The notes: generated by a model not told the origin, from the sequence alone. A stretch of 64,000 nt of DNA from Limnohabitans sp. Rim8 (GCF_945901735.1 NZ_CAMDLM010000017.1:1-64000), one strand, 5' to 3'. Positions 1 through 7,814 are shown, counted from the stretch's first letter. Program-made: numbers and translations.

Positions 1-1
1 C

Positions 2-27
2 TGAGTCGCCCCGGATTTTGAGGAGGC
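2..27 (+). repeat. Left terminal inverted repeat of the IS
   Basis: Positions 2-27 match the reverse complement of 1298-1323 at 21 of 26 positions by eye. The outer 13 bases (TGA/TCGCCCCGG) differ at a single position. Ends of the TG...CA type are normal for IS3-family elements. Confidence 0.88.
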
Positions 28-51
28 TCCACACTTTGAGAAGATGGAGCC

Positions 52-378
52 ATGAGCAAGAAATCAAACCGTTTTTCACCCGAGGTGCGCGAACGCGCTG
101 TCCGCATGGTGCTCGAACACCGAGGCGAGTACCCCTCCCTTTGGGCCACCATTGAGTCCATTGCCCCAAAGATTGGCTGCGTGCCGCAAACCCTCAACGA
201 CTGGGTTCGACAGCACGAGGTTGACGAAGGCAGGCGCGATGGTGTCAGCTCTGACGAGCGAGCCCGCATCAAAGACCTCGAGCGCGAAGTCAAGGAACTG
301 CGCAAAGCCAACGAAATCCTCAAGCTGGCGAGCGCTTTTTTTGCCCAGGCGGAGCTCGACCGCCGACTGAAGTCTTGA
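52..378 (+). CDS. IS3-family transposase OrfA (HTH protein)
   Basis: A 108-residue OrfA. The N-terminal part (about residues 8-55) is the helix-turn-helix that binds the IS ends, and residues 68-95 ([20 protein letters not shown]) form the leucine-zipper-like coiled coil typical of IS3 OrfA proteins. ATG 52 is the natural start; the upstream stretch CTTTGAGAAGATGGAG has only a weak Shine-Dalgarno. The frame crosses a T7 tract at 336-342, and the -1 frame entered there is open into orfB, so this gene also encodes the N-terminus of the OrfAB fusion transposase. On its own, OrfA usually acts as a regulator of transposition in this family. Confidence 0.92.
   Translation: MSKKSNRFSPEVRERAVRMVLEHRGEYPSLWATIESIAPKIGCVPQTLNDWVRQHEVDEGRRDGVSSDERARIKDLEREVKELRKANEILKLASAFFAQAELDRRLKS
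336..342 (+). promoter_or_regulatory. Programmed -1 frameshift site (T TTT TTT)
   Basis: Seven T residues lie exactly in the X-XXY-YYZ register of orfA (codons GCT TTT TTT). After a -1 slip the reading continues from 342 without a stop into the orfB frame. This fits the known IS3 mode of making OrfAB. I did not establish a downstream stimulatory RNA structure. Confidence 0.7.
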
Positions 379-1289
379 GGGCGTTCGTCGACAAACATCG
401 CGATATCCAAGGGGTCGAGCCGATTTGCAAAGTGCTGCAAATCGCCCCGTCTGGCTACAGGTGCCACGCTGCCCGCAAACGCAAGCCCGAACTGCTTTGC
501 GCCCGGGCCAAACGCGATGAAGCCCTAATGCCGCAGATCCAAGCCGTCTGGCAGGCCAACATGCAGGTCTATGGGGCCGACAAGGTCTGGCACCAGATGA
601 ACCGTGAAGGCACCAAGGTGGCACGTTGTACGGTCGAGCGGCTGATGAAGCGTCTGGGGTTACACGGTGTGCGCAGGGGCAAGGTCGTGCGCACCACGGT
701 GCCGGACAAAGCAGCGCTTTGCCCTCTGGACAGGGTTAATCGCCAGTTCAAGGCCGATCGGCCCAACCAACTGTGGGTGTCGGACTTCACATACGTCAGC
801 ACCTGGCAAGGCTGGCAATACGTGGCCTTTGTGATTGATGTGTTTGCCCGGCGCATCGTGGGCTGGCGTGTCAGCAGTTCGATGCGCACGGACTTTGTGC
901 TCGATGCGCTGGAGCAGGCTTTGTTTGACAGGCAACCCGGACGCTCGGATGCCTTGATTCATCATTCGGACAGGGGGTCGCAATATGTCTCCATTCTCTA
1001 CACCGAACGCCTTGCCCAAGCAGGGATAGAACCCTCGGTGGGCAGCCGTGGTGACAGTTACGACAACGCCTTGGCCGATACGATCAATGGGCTGTACAAG
1101 GCTGAATTGATCCACCGCCGTGCGCCTTGGAAAACCAAGGAGGCACTGGAACTGGCGACCCTGGAATGGGTGGCCTGGTTCAACCATCACCGGCTGCTCA
1201 GCTCGATTGGGTATATTCCACCGGCTGAAGCTGAGGTGAACTACTACCGGCAGCTAGCCGGGCAGAACGAGACCGAGGTCTCAACTTAA
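375..1289 (+). CDS. IS3-family transposase OrfB (DDE integrase), E-to-D variant
   Basis: This is the catalytic part of the transposase, with an rve integrase core. The first Asp is in VSDFTY (residue 137) and the second in HHSDRGSQY (residue 199). The third acidic position, 35 residues on, lies in [15 protein letters not shown] (residue 235) and is Asp (GAT), where relatives have Glu (NALAETINGLYK). A conservative E-to-D change at this site usually cripples DDE enzymes, so catalytic competence is doubtful. The frame begins with a weak TTG inside the end of orfA; the product is most likely made as the OrfAB fusion by -1 frameshifting at 336-342. The length is normal for the family. Confidence 0.9.
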   Translation: MRAFVDKHRDIQGVEPICKVLQIAPSGYRCHAARKRKPELLCARAKRDEALMPQIQAVWQANMQVYGADKVWHQMNREGTKVARCTVERLMKRLGLHGVRRGKVVRTTVPDKAALCPLDRVNRQFKADRPNQLWVSDFTYVSTWQGWQYVAFVIDVFARRIVGWRVSSSMRTDFVLDALEQALFDRQPGRSDALIHHSDRGSQYVSILYTERLAQAGIEPSVGSRGDSYDNALADTINGLYKAELIHRRAPWKTKEALELATLEWVAWFNHHRLLSSIGYIPPAEAEVNYYRQLAGQNETEVST

Positions 1290-1297
1290 ACCAACTG

Positions 1298-1323
1298 GCC
1301 TCCATGAAACCCGGGGCGATTCA
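1298..1323 (-). repeat. Right terminal inverted repeat of the IS
   Basis: This is the inward-facing partner of the left repeat, lying 8 bp after the orfB stop codon. The right boundary of the element is placed at 1323, the last base of the TCA end. Confidence 0.88.
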
Positions 1324-1523
1324 ACAGAAAAGCCTTTGAAATCATTGGCTTACTGAAACACACCTACGCCAATGCTTGCTCTCCAACCGCCACTTATTGC
1401 ACTGAAAACGAGAGGACCCCAAGCTGAATGACGGATTCCTGGCACCTCACCTGGCCTCCCCGACGCCGGCAGCGGCTACAAGCTCAGAATCCAGTGCCTC
1501 GCCGCTTGGGGCGGACATGTCAG

Positions 1524-2108
1524 TCATTCGATGTTGCCACGGACAAAACGAAAGGTCGTGGCGATGGTTTGAAGGTTCTGCGCCTCGGGCAGACGGCGGC
1601 GGCTGGACACGCGGACACCCTCATTGAACAGCACCAGCATGGCAGCCAACTCCTCGGCGCGCGCCGGTGTTGCGCCTGCATCCTCAAGGCAGGCCTGAAA
1701 GATGGGTTGCAAGTCGTCTATAAGCCGGCTGGCGCGCGAGGCGAGGTCATCATCGACTCCAGCCATCTCCAACACAGTGTTCACCAGCATGCAGCCCCAG
1801 TGCCCCCTGGCGCTGCCGGCGCCGCGCAGGCTGGTGAAACTGCGCTCGAAGAAGCTCTGCAAGGCGTCGATCGGCGGCATCTCGGCGCAGGCGCTTTGCA
1901 GCATCCCCAAGGTGCGCTTTGAAAACAGTTCGAGACACTCGATGAAGAGGCTGCGCTTGTCGGTGAACGTGGTGTAGAAGCTGCTGCGGGCAATGCCCAT
2001 GGCCGTCAGAAGGTCGGCCAATGACGTGGCTTGGTAGCCTTTGCGCCAGAACAGTACCAATGCGCGGTCTACGGCTTTGGATCGATCGAATTCGAGGGGG
2101 CGTGCCAT
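1524..2108 (-). CDS. TetR/AcrR-family transcriptional repressor
   Basis: The protein has 194 residues when started at ATG 2108 (MARPLEFDRSKAVDRAL). An upstream in-frame start would read through the operator, so I prefer this one. The N-terminal TetR helix-turn-helix spans about residues 10-57, with GYQATSLADLLTAMGIA and RSSFYTTFTDKRSLF as the typical DNA-reading segment. The C-terminal half is the variable ligand domain. The gene is divergent from the acyl-CoA dehydrogenase operon starting at 2251, and a 26-bp near-palindrome lies 5 bp in front of its start codon. It therefore most likely represses itself and the operon, with release by an acyl-CoA-type or xenobiotic ligand; the ligand cannot be read from sequence. 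Confidence 0.9.
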   Translation of the reverse strand: MARPLEFDRSKAVDRALVLFWRKGYQATSLADLLTAMGIARSSFYTTFTDKRSLFIECLELFSKRTLGMLQSACAEMPPIDALQSFFERSFTSLRGAGSARGHWGCMLVNTVLEMAGVDDDLASRASRLIDDLQPIFQACLEDAGATPARAEELAAMLVLFNEGVRVSSRRRLPEAQNLQTIATTFRFVRGNIE

Positions 2109-2113
2109 GTTGA

Positions 2114-2139
2114 CATTCTGAACCATTTGGTACAGAATG
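2114..2139. promoter_or_regulatory. Palindromic operator, probable TetR binding site
   Basis: The outer arms CATTCTG (2114-2120) and CAGAATG (2133-2139) are exact reverse complements, and the inner ACCA/TGGT also pair, giving 11 of 13 matched pairs. It sits between the divergent tetR and acyl-CoA dehydrogenase genes, close to the tetR start, the usual place for a TetR autoregulatory operator. Confidence 0.72.
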
Positions 2140-2250
2140 CAAGCCAGCCCCAAACAAGGCTTGCCACGTATCGGCGGGTGTCACTTGCGCAATACCCACC
2201 GCCCGTCGCCTTCGGAACAATGCCCGGGCCAGAACTCGCGGAGAACCACG

Positions 2251-3456
2251 ATGACACTGATGTTGAGCAAGGCGAACCAGGACTTCCGCGACGAGGTGCG
2301 GCGCTTTCTCGACGCCGAGCTCACCGACGAGCTGCGCACAGCGGGGCGACGTGGCACGGGCATCTTCTCCGAGATCGGCCCGGGCATGCAGTGGTTCCGC
2401 ATCCTCGGCCGACGCGGATGGAACGTGCCGCACTGGCCGGTGGAGTGGGGCGGCACCGGCTGGACGCCGGTGCAGCACTACGTGTTCGCCAGTGAACTGG
2501 CGGCGGCCGATGCGCCGACCTTCGCCCCGCAGGGGCCGCGCATGGTCGCACCGGTGGTGCTGGCGTTTGGCACGCCCGAGCAGAGGGCAAACCTTCTGCC
2601 GCGCATCCGCAGCGGCGAGGACTACTGGGCGCAGGGATACTCCGAGCCCGGCTCGGGCTCGGACTTGGCCTCGCTGCAATGCCGTGCCGTGCGCGATGGC
2701 GACCACTACATCATCAATGGCAGCAAGATCTGGACCACGCACGCGCAGTACGCCAACAGGATCTTCTGCCTGGTGCGCACTGACGCGCAGGCCAAGGCGC
2801 AGAGCGGCATCAGCTTCCTGCTGTTCGACATGAAGCTGCCCGGCATCACCATCCGGCCGATCATCAGCATCTCCGGCGACCACGAGCTAAACCAGGTGTT
2901 TTTCGACGACGTGCGCGTGCCGACAAGTGCATTGCTGGGCGAGGAGAACCGCGGCTGGACGGTGGCCAAGTACCTGCTGCAGCACGAGCGTGGCGGCATG
3001 CATTCGCCGATGCTGCGCGCGCGGCTGCGCCGCCTTTACCAAGCGCGCGATGAGGCCTTCGTCGGACGGCCGACGGACGACACCGAGCGGCGCGACATCG
3101 GGCTGAAGCTGGCCGACGCCGCATGCCGCGTCGACGCCATCGAGGCGCTGGACTTGCGCACACTCGCGGCTAGCACGCGTGGCGAGGCGCCGAACCCGAT
3201 TCAACCGTCGATCGGCAAGCTGCTGGGCTCCGAAACGCGGCAGCGGCTCACAGAGCTGAGCCTGCAGATCGCCGGCCTGGCTTCAGCGGCGCGCGTGAAT
3301 CTTGCCGACGCATCCACGGGCGAGTTGTCGCTGCCTGAGGCGGCGGTGTTCGCGATGAGCAGCTACCTCAACGACCGCGCCGCTTCGATCTACGCTGGCA
3401 CCAACGAGATCCAGCGCAATCTCATCGCCGGCCAGCTGCTGGGTCTTCGCGGTTGA
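2251..3456 (+). CDS. Acyl-CoA dehydrogenase, large-subunit type
   Basis: This 401-residue flavoprotein of the acyl-CoA dehydrogenase family introduces an alpha-beta double bond into an acyl-CoA and passes electrons to ETF. ATG 2251 follows a clear GGAGAA at 2240-2245. The FAD/substrate-binding motif YSEPGSGSDLASL and the C-terminal IYAGTNEIQRNLI are present. The residue before GT is Ala rather than the Glu that serves as base in MCAD-type enzymes (YEGT). Such subunits often pair with a second dehydrogenase polypeptide, and here the next gene, 4 bp downstream, is one. The pair resembles PimC/PimD-like pimeloyl-CoA dehydrogenases. The substrate is unknown. Probably controlled by the divergent TetR. 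Confidence 0.9.
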   Translation: MTLMLSKANQDFRDEVRRFLDAELTDELRTAGRRGTGIFSEIGPGMQWFRILGRRGWNVPHWPVEWGGTGWTPVQHYVFASELAAADAPTFAPQGPRMVAPVVLAFGTPEQRANLLPRIRSGEDYWAQGYSEPGSGSDLASLQCRAVRDGDHYIINGSKIWTTHAQYANRIFCLVRTDAQAKAQSGISFLLFDMKLPGITIRPIISISGDHELNQVFFDDVRVPTSALLGEENRGWTVAKYLLQHERGGMHSPMLRARLRRLYQARDEAFVGRPTDDTERRDIGLKLADAACRVDAIEALDLRTLAASTRGEAPNPIQPSIGKLLGSETRQRLTELSLQIAGLASAARVNLADASTGELSLPEAAVFAMSSYLNDRAASIYAGTNEIQRNLIAGQLLGLRG

Positions 3457-3460
3457 CACC

Positions 3461-4588
3461 ATGAACACACCGCACGACTTCGACGAAACACAAACGCTTC
3501 TGCGCGACAGCCTGCAGCGTTGGCTGGAGCAGCGCTTCGCGTTCGAGCAGCGCCTCGCGCTGTTGCAGCGTCCTGACGGGCTTCAGAAGCTTTGGCAAGG
3601 CCTGGCGCAGGATCTGGGCGTGCTCGGTTGCGCGTTCCCCGAGCGCGTTGGCGGCACCGGCGGCAGCGCCGCCGAGCACCTGCTGGTGATGCAGGCGTTG
3701 GGCAACGCGCTCGCTGGCGAGCCTTATCTCGGTGCCGTGGTGATCTGCGGTGGGCTGCTGGCACGCTGCGGCGCCGACGAGCGGCTGGCCGCGCTGATCG
3801 ATGGCCGCATCAGACCGGCCTGGGCCGGCGACGAAGCGGCGGCGCGGCATGACCGGCTGCCGACCCAGACTATGCTTAGGGCCCAGGGGCCAGGCTGGCG
3901 CCTGCGGGGGCGCAAGTCACTGGTGCTGGCGGCGCCAGGCGCGACGCACTTCATTGTGAGTGCGCAGCTCCACGGCGCCGTTGGCCTGGCCTGGGTGGCG
4001 TCAGACACGCCGGGCATCGCGCGCCGCGACTACCGCACAGTGGATGGCGGCTGGGCCAGTGAGCTGGCCTTCGACGTGACCCTGCCGGCCGACGCGCTAC
4101 TGTGCGAACCCGGAATTGCGGCGCAGCAGGCGCTGGAGCGTACGCTGGACGAGGCCACGCTGGCGCTGTGCGCCGAAGCGCTGGGTGTGATGCACCAATT
4201 GCAGCACGCGACCACCAACTACGCGCGTCAGCGCAAGCAGTTCGGGCAGCCGATCGCCGCGTTCCAGGTGCTGCAGCACCGCGTCGCCGACATGCACATC
4301 GCACGCGTGCAGGCCGAAGCGTTGACCTGGACGTCGCTGCTGCAGCTCGACGCCGACGCGGTGCACCGCGAACGCGCGGTTTCATCGGCCAAGGTGATGA
4401 CCTCTCGCGCATGCCGTCTCGTAGGCCAGGGCGCGGTGCAGATCCACGGCGGCATGGGCATGACCGAGGAGTTGGCGGTGGGTCACTACTTCCGCCGCGC
4501 GACGATGATCGAGGCGCAGTTCGGTTCCGTGGACTGGCACCTGCGGCGCGTGGAGCAGCGGGCCGACGGCGATCCGCGAAGTGCATGA
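3461..4588 (+). CDS. Acyl-CoA dehydrogenase, small-subunit type
   Basis: A 375-residue acyl-CoA dehydrogenase-like protein beginning MNTPHDFDETQTLLRDSLQRW, four bases after the preceding stop. The C-terminal flavin-domain motifs YARQRKQFGQPIAAFQVLQHR and VQIHGGMGMTEELAVGHYFRR are well kept. The middle domain is more divergent, as is usual for the small partner of two-subunit dehydrogenases. It probably forms a hetero-oligomer with the product of 2251-3456. Its TGA overlaps the ATG of the SDR remnant that follows, so the original operon was translationally coupled. Confidence 0.88.
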   Translation: MNTPHDFDETQTLLRDSLQRWLEQRFAFEQRLALLQRPDGLQKLWQGLAQDLGVLGCAFPERVGGTGGSAAEHLLVMQALGNALAGEPYLGAVVICGGLLARCGADERLAALIDGRIRPAWAGDEAAARHDRLPTQTMLRAQGPGWRLRGRKSLVLAAPGATHFIVSAQLHGAVGLAWVASDTPGIARRDYRTVDGGWASELAFDVTLPADALLCEPGIAAQQALERTLDEATLALCAEALGVMHQLQHATTNYARQRKQFGQPIAAFQVLQHRVADMHIARVQAEALTWTSLLQLDADAVHRERAVSSAKVMTSRACRLVGQGAVQIHGGMGMTEELAVGHYFRRATMIEAQFGSVDWHLRRVEQRADGDPRSA

Positions 4589-4764
4589 TGAACAAGCCCG
4601 TATGCCCGATCCTTGGAGCCGGCGCCGGCGTCGGTACCGAATTGGCCAACACCTGCTTCCACATTGCGCACCAGCACCGCTCGGCTTTGACTTTCGAGAT
4701 GGATCTGCGCGCGCACTCTGACCTGGCCTGGTGGAACCGTGCCGGCAACCCGGACCTGAAATAG
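4585..4764 (+). pseudogene. Internally deleted short-chain dehydrogenase (SDR) remnant
   Basis: A 59-codon frame begins with an ATGATG that overlaps the previous stop. Its first part (PVCPILGAGAGVGTELA) is the nucleotide-binding start of an SDR. From about residue 21 it jumps to what looks like the SDR C-terminus (HIAHQHRSALTFEMDLRAH), matching the pattern HQHRSAWTxELDLRP of one SDR group. About 150-200 internal codons, including the Tyr-x-x-x-Lys active site, are missing, and the frame is kept. It is therefore a deletion derivative with no expected enzyme activity. The judgement rests on remembered family pattern, not on an alignment. Confidence 0.75.
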
Positions 4765-4773
4765 GAAACACCC

Positions 4774-5382
4774 GTGCTGAAACTGCACCATGCCCCCAAC
4801 AGCCGCGCCGGGCGCATCGTCTGGCTGCTGGAAGAACTGCAATTGCCCTACGAACTCAATCGTATGGAGTTCAGCCCCAAGGCGTTGAAGTCCGACGAGC
4901 ATCGCGCGCGCCACCCGTTGGGCCGGGTGCCGGTATTGGAGGACGGCGAGGTGATGATCTATGAGTCGGGTGCGATCGTCGAGTACCTCATCTCACGCCA
5001 CAGCGACGGCACGCTGAAGCCGGCCGTGAATTCACCGCTGTTCCCGAAGTATTTGCAGTGGTTCCACTACTGCGAGGGCATGGTGATGCCGCCGATCAAT
5101 ACCATCGTCGTCCACACCTTGTTGCTGCCTCCAGAGCGGCGAAACGAAGAGACTCTCGGGCAAGCCAAGCGTCTGTTGGTCAAGGCATTGGAGCCATTGA
5201 ACGAGAACATGGCCGGCAAGGATTACATGATCGGTGACCTGTCCGGCGTGGACTTCATGCTGGGCCACGCTTGCTACATGTCACGCCGGGTGGGCTGCAT
5301 GCCCGAAGACATGACCCAACTGCATGCCTACGTCAAGCGCCTGGAGGCGCGGCCGGCGTTCGAGAAGGGTATCAAGACGTGA
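4774..5382 (+). CDS. Glutathione S-transferase family protein
   Basis: A 202-residue cytosolic GST. The N-terminal thioredoxin-like domain (residues 1-80) shows the GST pattern: HHAPNSRAGRIVWLLEEL with a candidate glutathione-activating Ser, the cis-Pro in GRVPVLEDG, and YESGAIVEYL binding the glutamyl part. The all-helical C-terminal domain follows. The start is GTG 4774 after AGGAAA. The gene sits nine bases after the SDR remnant in the TetR-linked operon; GSTs in such clusters often take part in isomerisation, thiol conjugation or removal of reactive intermediates. The specific substrate is unknown. Confidence 0.9.
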   Translation: MLKLHHAPNSRAGRIVWLLEELQLPYELNRMEFSPKALKSDEHRARHPLGRVPVLEDGEVMIYESGAIVEYLISRHSDGTLKPAVNSPLFPKYLQWFHYCEGMVMPPINTIVVHTLLLPPERRNEETLGQAKRLLVKALEPLNENMAGKDYMIGDLSGVDFMLGHACYMSRRVGCMPEDMTQLHAYVKRLEARPAFEKGIKT

Positions 5383-5448
5383 CCAGTGTACAGCATGATG
5401 TCGCATCGGCGCGTGAGCGTAGGCCTTGCCCAGTGAGTCCTCCGGAGG

Positions 5449-5655
5449 ATGATTGTGACCAGAACGATTGAACCAATCTTTGACTTTGTCAGCCCCAATT
5501 GCTACTTGGCCTGGCAGCCTCTGCGTGCGGTGACCGCACGGCAGGGCGCGCATCGAGATCACGCTGCTGGAAAACAGCTGATCGGTTCAGCATGTCTGCT
5601 GGCAGTCCTGAGGTCCCCTTACGAACCCCAATGCAGTTGCGAAGGAACCTTATGA
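5449..5655 (+). pseudogene. Degraded DsbA/HCCA-isomerase-like gene, N-terminal remnant
   Basis: A frame starting at ATG 5449 or GTG 5455, behind a strong GGAGG, encodes TIEPIFDFVSPNCYLAWQPL. This is the start of the 2-hydroxychromene-2-carboxylate isomerase/DsbA-like fold (usual pattern FDFxSPYSYLA). After about 35 residues the likeness ends, and the rest is unlike the family, which is normally near 200 residues. The frame stops at a TGA that overlaps the ATG of the next gene. I read it as a truncated, rearranged remnant. With a GST next door, the original pair would have been a kappa-GST/HCCA-type isomerase and a GST in an aromatic or thiol-dependent route. Confidence 0.6.
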
Positions 5656-6455
5656 GCCAAGACCTGTTGGAAACGATCGAAGGCGGCATCGCCACGCTGA
5701 CCATGAACCGCCCAGAGACGCGCAACGCGCTGTCGCTGGCCATGTTTGACGGCCTGTCCGAGGCCCTGCCTCGACTGGCCAACGACCCTGCGGTGCGCTT
5801 GGTGGTGCTCACCGGCGCCGGCGCGGCCTTCTGTTCTGGCGGCGACGTCAAGGGCTTCGCCCAGCGCGCTGGCGGCGAGGTATCGGCTACCAGCTTCGAC
5901 CACAAGGTCACAGATCTACGCACCCGAATGGAAGTCAGCCGGTGGCTGCACGAGATGCCCAAGCCGACGTTGGCGGTGATCCCTGGCCCTGCGGCGGGTG
6001 CAGGCCTGTCCTTGGCCCTGGCCTGCGACCTTCGCATCGCCTCCGACGATGCCAAGCTGACCACCGCGTTTTCCAAGATTGCCCTGTCCGGTGATTTCGG
6101 TGGCAGCTACTTCCTCAGCCACCTCGTCGGCGCTGCCAAGGCACGTGAGATGTACTTCACCGGCAACGTGATCACCGGAGCTGAAGCCCAGTGCATCGGC
6201 CTGGTCCACCGTGCGGTGCCTTCTGCCCAGCTGCCAGAAGCGGCCCGATCATGGGCGGCCGAACTGGCCGCTTTGCCCACCATTGCCGTGGGCTACATGA
6301 AGCGCAATCTGAACACCAGCTTGCGTGGAGGCTCGCTGTCCGATGTGCTGGACTGCGAAGCGATACACATGATCCGCACGTTCGAGACGTCCGATCACAA
6401 GTCAGCCGCGCAGGCCTTCGTCGGAAAGCGGGCGCCGAGCTTCCAGGGTCGATGA
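5652..6455 (+). CDS. Crotonase-family enoyl-CoA hydratase/isomerase
   Basis: A 267-residue crotonase-fold protein with start ATG 5652 after GAAGGA. The oxyanion-hole segments GAGAAFCSGGDVKGF (about 55-69) and PGPAAGAGLSLALACDLRIA (about 111-130) are present. The two glutamates of classical hydratases are absent: the GGGCEL position reads GAGLSL and the PEI position reads SKI (142-143). Asp148 in SGDFGGSYFL aligns by eye with the catalytic Asp of PaaG-like isomerases. It is therefore more likely an isomerase or other crotonase activity than a simple enoyl-CoA hydratase. It lies in the TetR-linked catabolic operon. Confidence 0.87.
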   Translation: MSQDLLETIEGGIATLTMNRPETRNALSLAMFDGLSEALPRLANDPAVRLVVLTGAGAAFCSGGDVKGFAQRAGGEVSATSFDHKVTDLRTRMEVSRWLHEMPKPTLAVIPGPAAGAGLSLALACDLRIASDDAKLTTAFSKIALSGDFGGSYFLSHLVGAAKAREMYFTGNVITGAEAQCIGLVHRAVPSAQLPEAARSWAAELAALPTIAVGYMKRNLNTSLRGGSLSDVLDCEAIHMIRTFETSDHKSAAQAFVGKRAPSFQGR

Positions 6456-6510
6456 GCGCTGGTTGGCCCGACCCTAACTTTCCATCTTGTTCAACCCTAG
6501 TCCTCTGTCC

Positions 6511-7512
6511 ATGACCGCACCTGCCCGCTACCTACCCCCGATCCTCGAGAACCTGAGCTTCCCCGTGATTGGTTCCCCGTTGTTCATCATCAGCAACCCC
6601 AAGCTGGTCATCGCGCAGTGCAAGGCAGGGGTAGTGGGCGCGATGCCCGCGCTCAATGCCCGGCCCGCTTCGCAGCTTGACGAATGGCTGGCCGAGATCA
6701 CCGAAGCGCTTGCCGCGCATGACAAGGCGCACCCGGAGTCGCCGGCTGCGCCGTTTGCCATCAACCAGATCGTGCACAAGAGCAATGATCGGCTTGAGCA
6801 CGACATGCAGGTCTGCGCCAAGTACAAGGTGCCGATCGTCATCACCAGCCTCGGCGCGCGTGATGACGTGAACCGTGGCGTGCATGCCTGGGGTGGTGTG
6901 GTGCTGCACGACGTCATCAACAATACCTTCGCGCGCAAGGCTATCGAGAAGGGTGCCGATGGTCTGATCCCGGTGGCTGCGGGCGCCGGAGGACATGCCG
7001 GTGTGAAGAGCCCATTCGCAATCGTGGCCGAGATCCGAGAATGGTTTGGGGGCCCGGTGGCGCTGTCGGGCGCCATCTCGTCTGGCGGCGCCATCCTGGC
7101 CGCGCAGGCCATGGGTGCCGATCTGGCCTACATCGGATCGGCCTTCATCGCTACGCCGGAAGCCCGCGCCGTGGAGGGCTACAAGCAGATGATCGTCGAG
7201 AGCAACTCCGATGACATCGTGTACACCAACTTCTTCAGAGGGGTCTATGCCAACTACCTCAAAGGCAGCATCCGCAATGCGGGCATGGATCCCGACAACC
7301 TGCCGCGGATCGATACGAACAAGATGGACTTCGCAAGCGGCGAAGGCGGGGGGCCGGTCAAGGCTTGGAAGGACATCTGGGGCTGCGGCCAGGGCATCGG
7401 CGCCATTCGCGAGGTGCTGCCAGCGGGCGAACTGGTGGCGCGCCTCAAGCGGGAGTATGGCGAGGCCAGAGCGCGCATCTGCGCCCGATCAATTGCAAGG
7501 GCCCATGATTGA
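6511..7512 (+). CDS. Nitronate monooxygenase family protein (NMO/2-nitropropane dioxygenase-like)
   Basis: A 333-residue FMN-dependent TIM-barrel protein. PVIGSPLFIISNPKLVIAQ starts the barrel, GADGLIPVAAGAGGHAG (FMN phosphate region with the conserved His) lies near residues 150-166, and the AISSGGAILAAQAMGAD/YIGSAFIATPEA segment follows. Such proteins oxidise propionate-3-nitronate-type toxins or act as enoyl reductases in fatty-acid-like pathways; many copies inside acyl-CoA degradation clusters have unknown roles. ATG 6511 is preferred over an in-frame TTG eight codons upstream. It is the last intact gene of the TetR-linked cluster. Confidence 0.88.
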   Translation: MTAPARYLPPILENLSFPVIGSPLFIISNPKLVIAQCKAGVVGAMPALNARPASQLDEWLAEITEALAAHDKAHPESPAAPFAINQIVHKSNDRLEHDMQVCAKYKVPIVITSLGARDDVNRGVHAWGGVVLHDVINNTFARKAIEKGADGLIPVAAGAGGHAGVKSPFAIVAEIREWFGGPVALSGAISSGGAILAAQAMGADLAYIGSAFIATPEARAVEGYKQMIVESNSDDIVYTNFFRGVYANYLKGSIRNAGMDPDNLPRIDTNKMDFASGEGGGPVKAWKDIWGCGQGIGAIREVLPAGELVARLKREYGEARARICARSIARAHD

Positions 7513-7814
7513 CACGACGATCGCGGCGCAGCTCAGTGCAAACGTCATGGAGCCAGTCGCGCACTGGGAACCGCCATGCCGTAACGCTCGGGTGGACGCA
7601 CCACGTTTGCCGTTGCCTCATGCACGACGCGCCACGCAGAGTTCACCTAGAAAGGGACTAGCGGCCACTGGCATTGATCGCCATCGAGACGGTGTGGATT
7701 GCGACCTTCGTGCTGGCAGCGGTTGTTTGGGTTCGGTGATAGGGTGGATCCTTCCTGCATCTGCACAATTCCGGTACCTCGCACCGTGATCAAATTCGCG
7801 TGTTCAGCGTTGCG
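7513..7814. other. Non-coding gap with possible gene debris
   Basis: There is no convincing gene. A short open stretch at 7662-7739 encodes a hydrophobic run (LALIAIETVWIATFVLAAVV then WVR and stop) that looks like the last membrane helix of a lost transporter, but it is too short to assign. The gap separates the TetR-linked cluster from the lysR gene, which reads toward it. Confidence 0.35.

Larger units (their letters stand above)
2..1323 (+). mobile_element. IS3-family insertion sequence, complete
   Basis: The element runs from a left inverted repeat starting TGAGTCGCCCCGG to a right repeat ending CCGGGGCGATTCA, 1322 bp in all. It holds the usual IS3 pair of overlapping reading frames, orfA (HTH) and orfB (DDE integrase), in the -1 frame relation. 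Only one base lies to the left, so a target-site duplication cannot be tested. It is probably one edge of the accessory stretch that follows. The transposase has an unusual third catalytic residue (see orfB), so the copy may no longer move by itself. Confidence 0.93.

Noticed and set aside
1750-2883. A 377-codon minus-strand frame across tetR, the operator and the acyl-CoA dehydrogenase
   Set aside because: It runs through the divergent promoter region and both real genes; its translation shows no domain.
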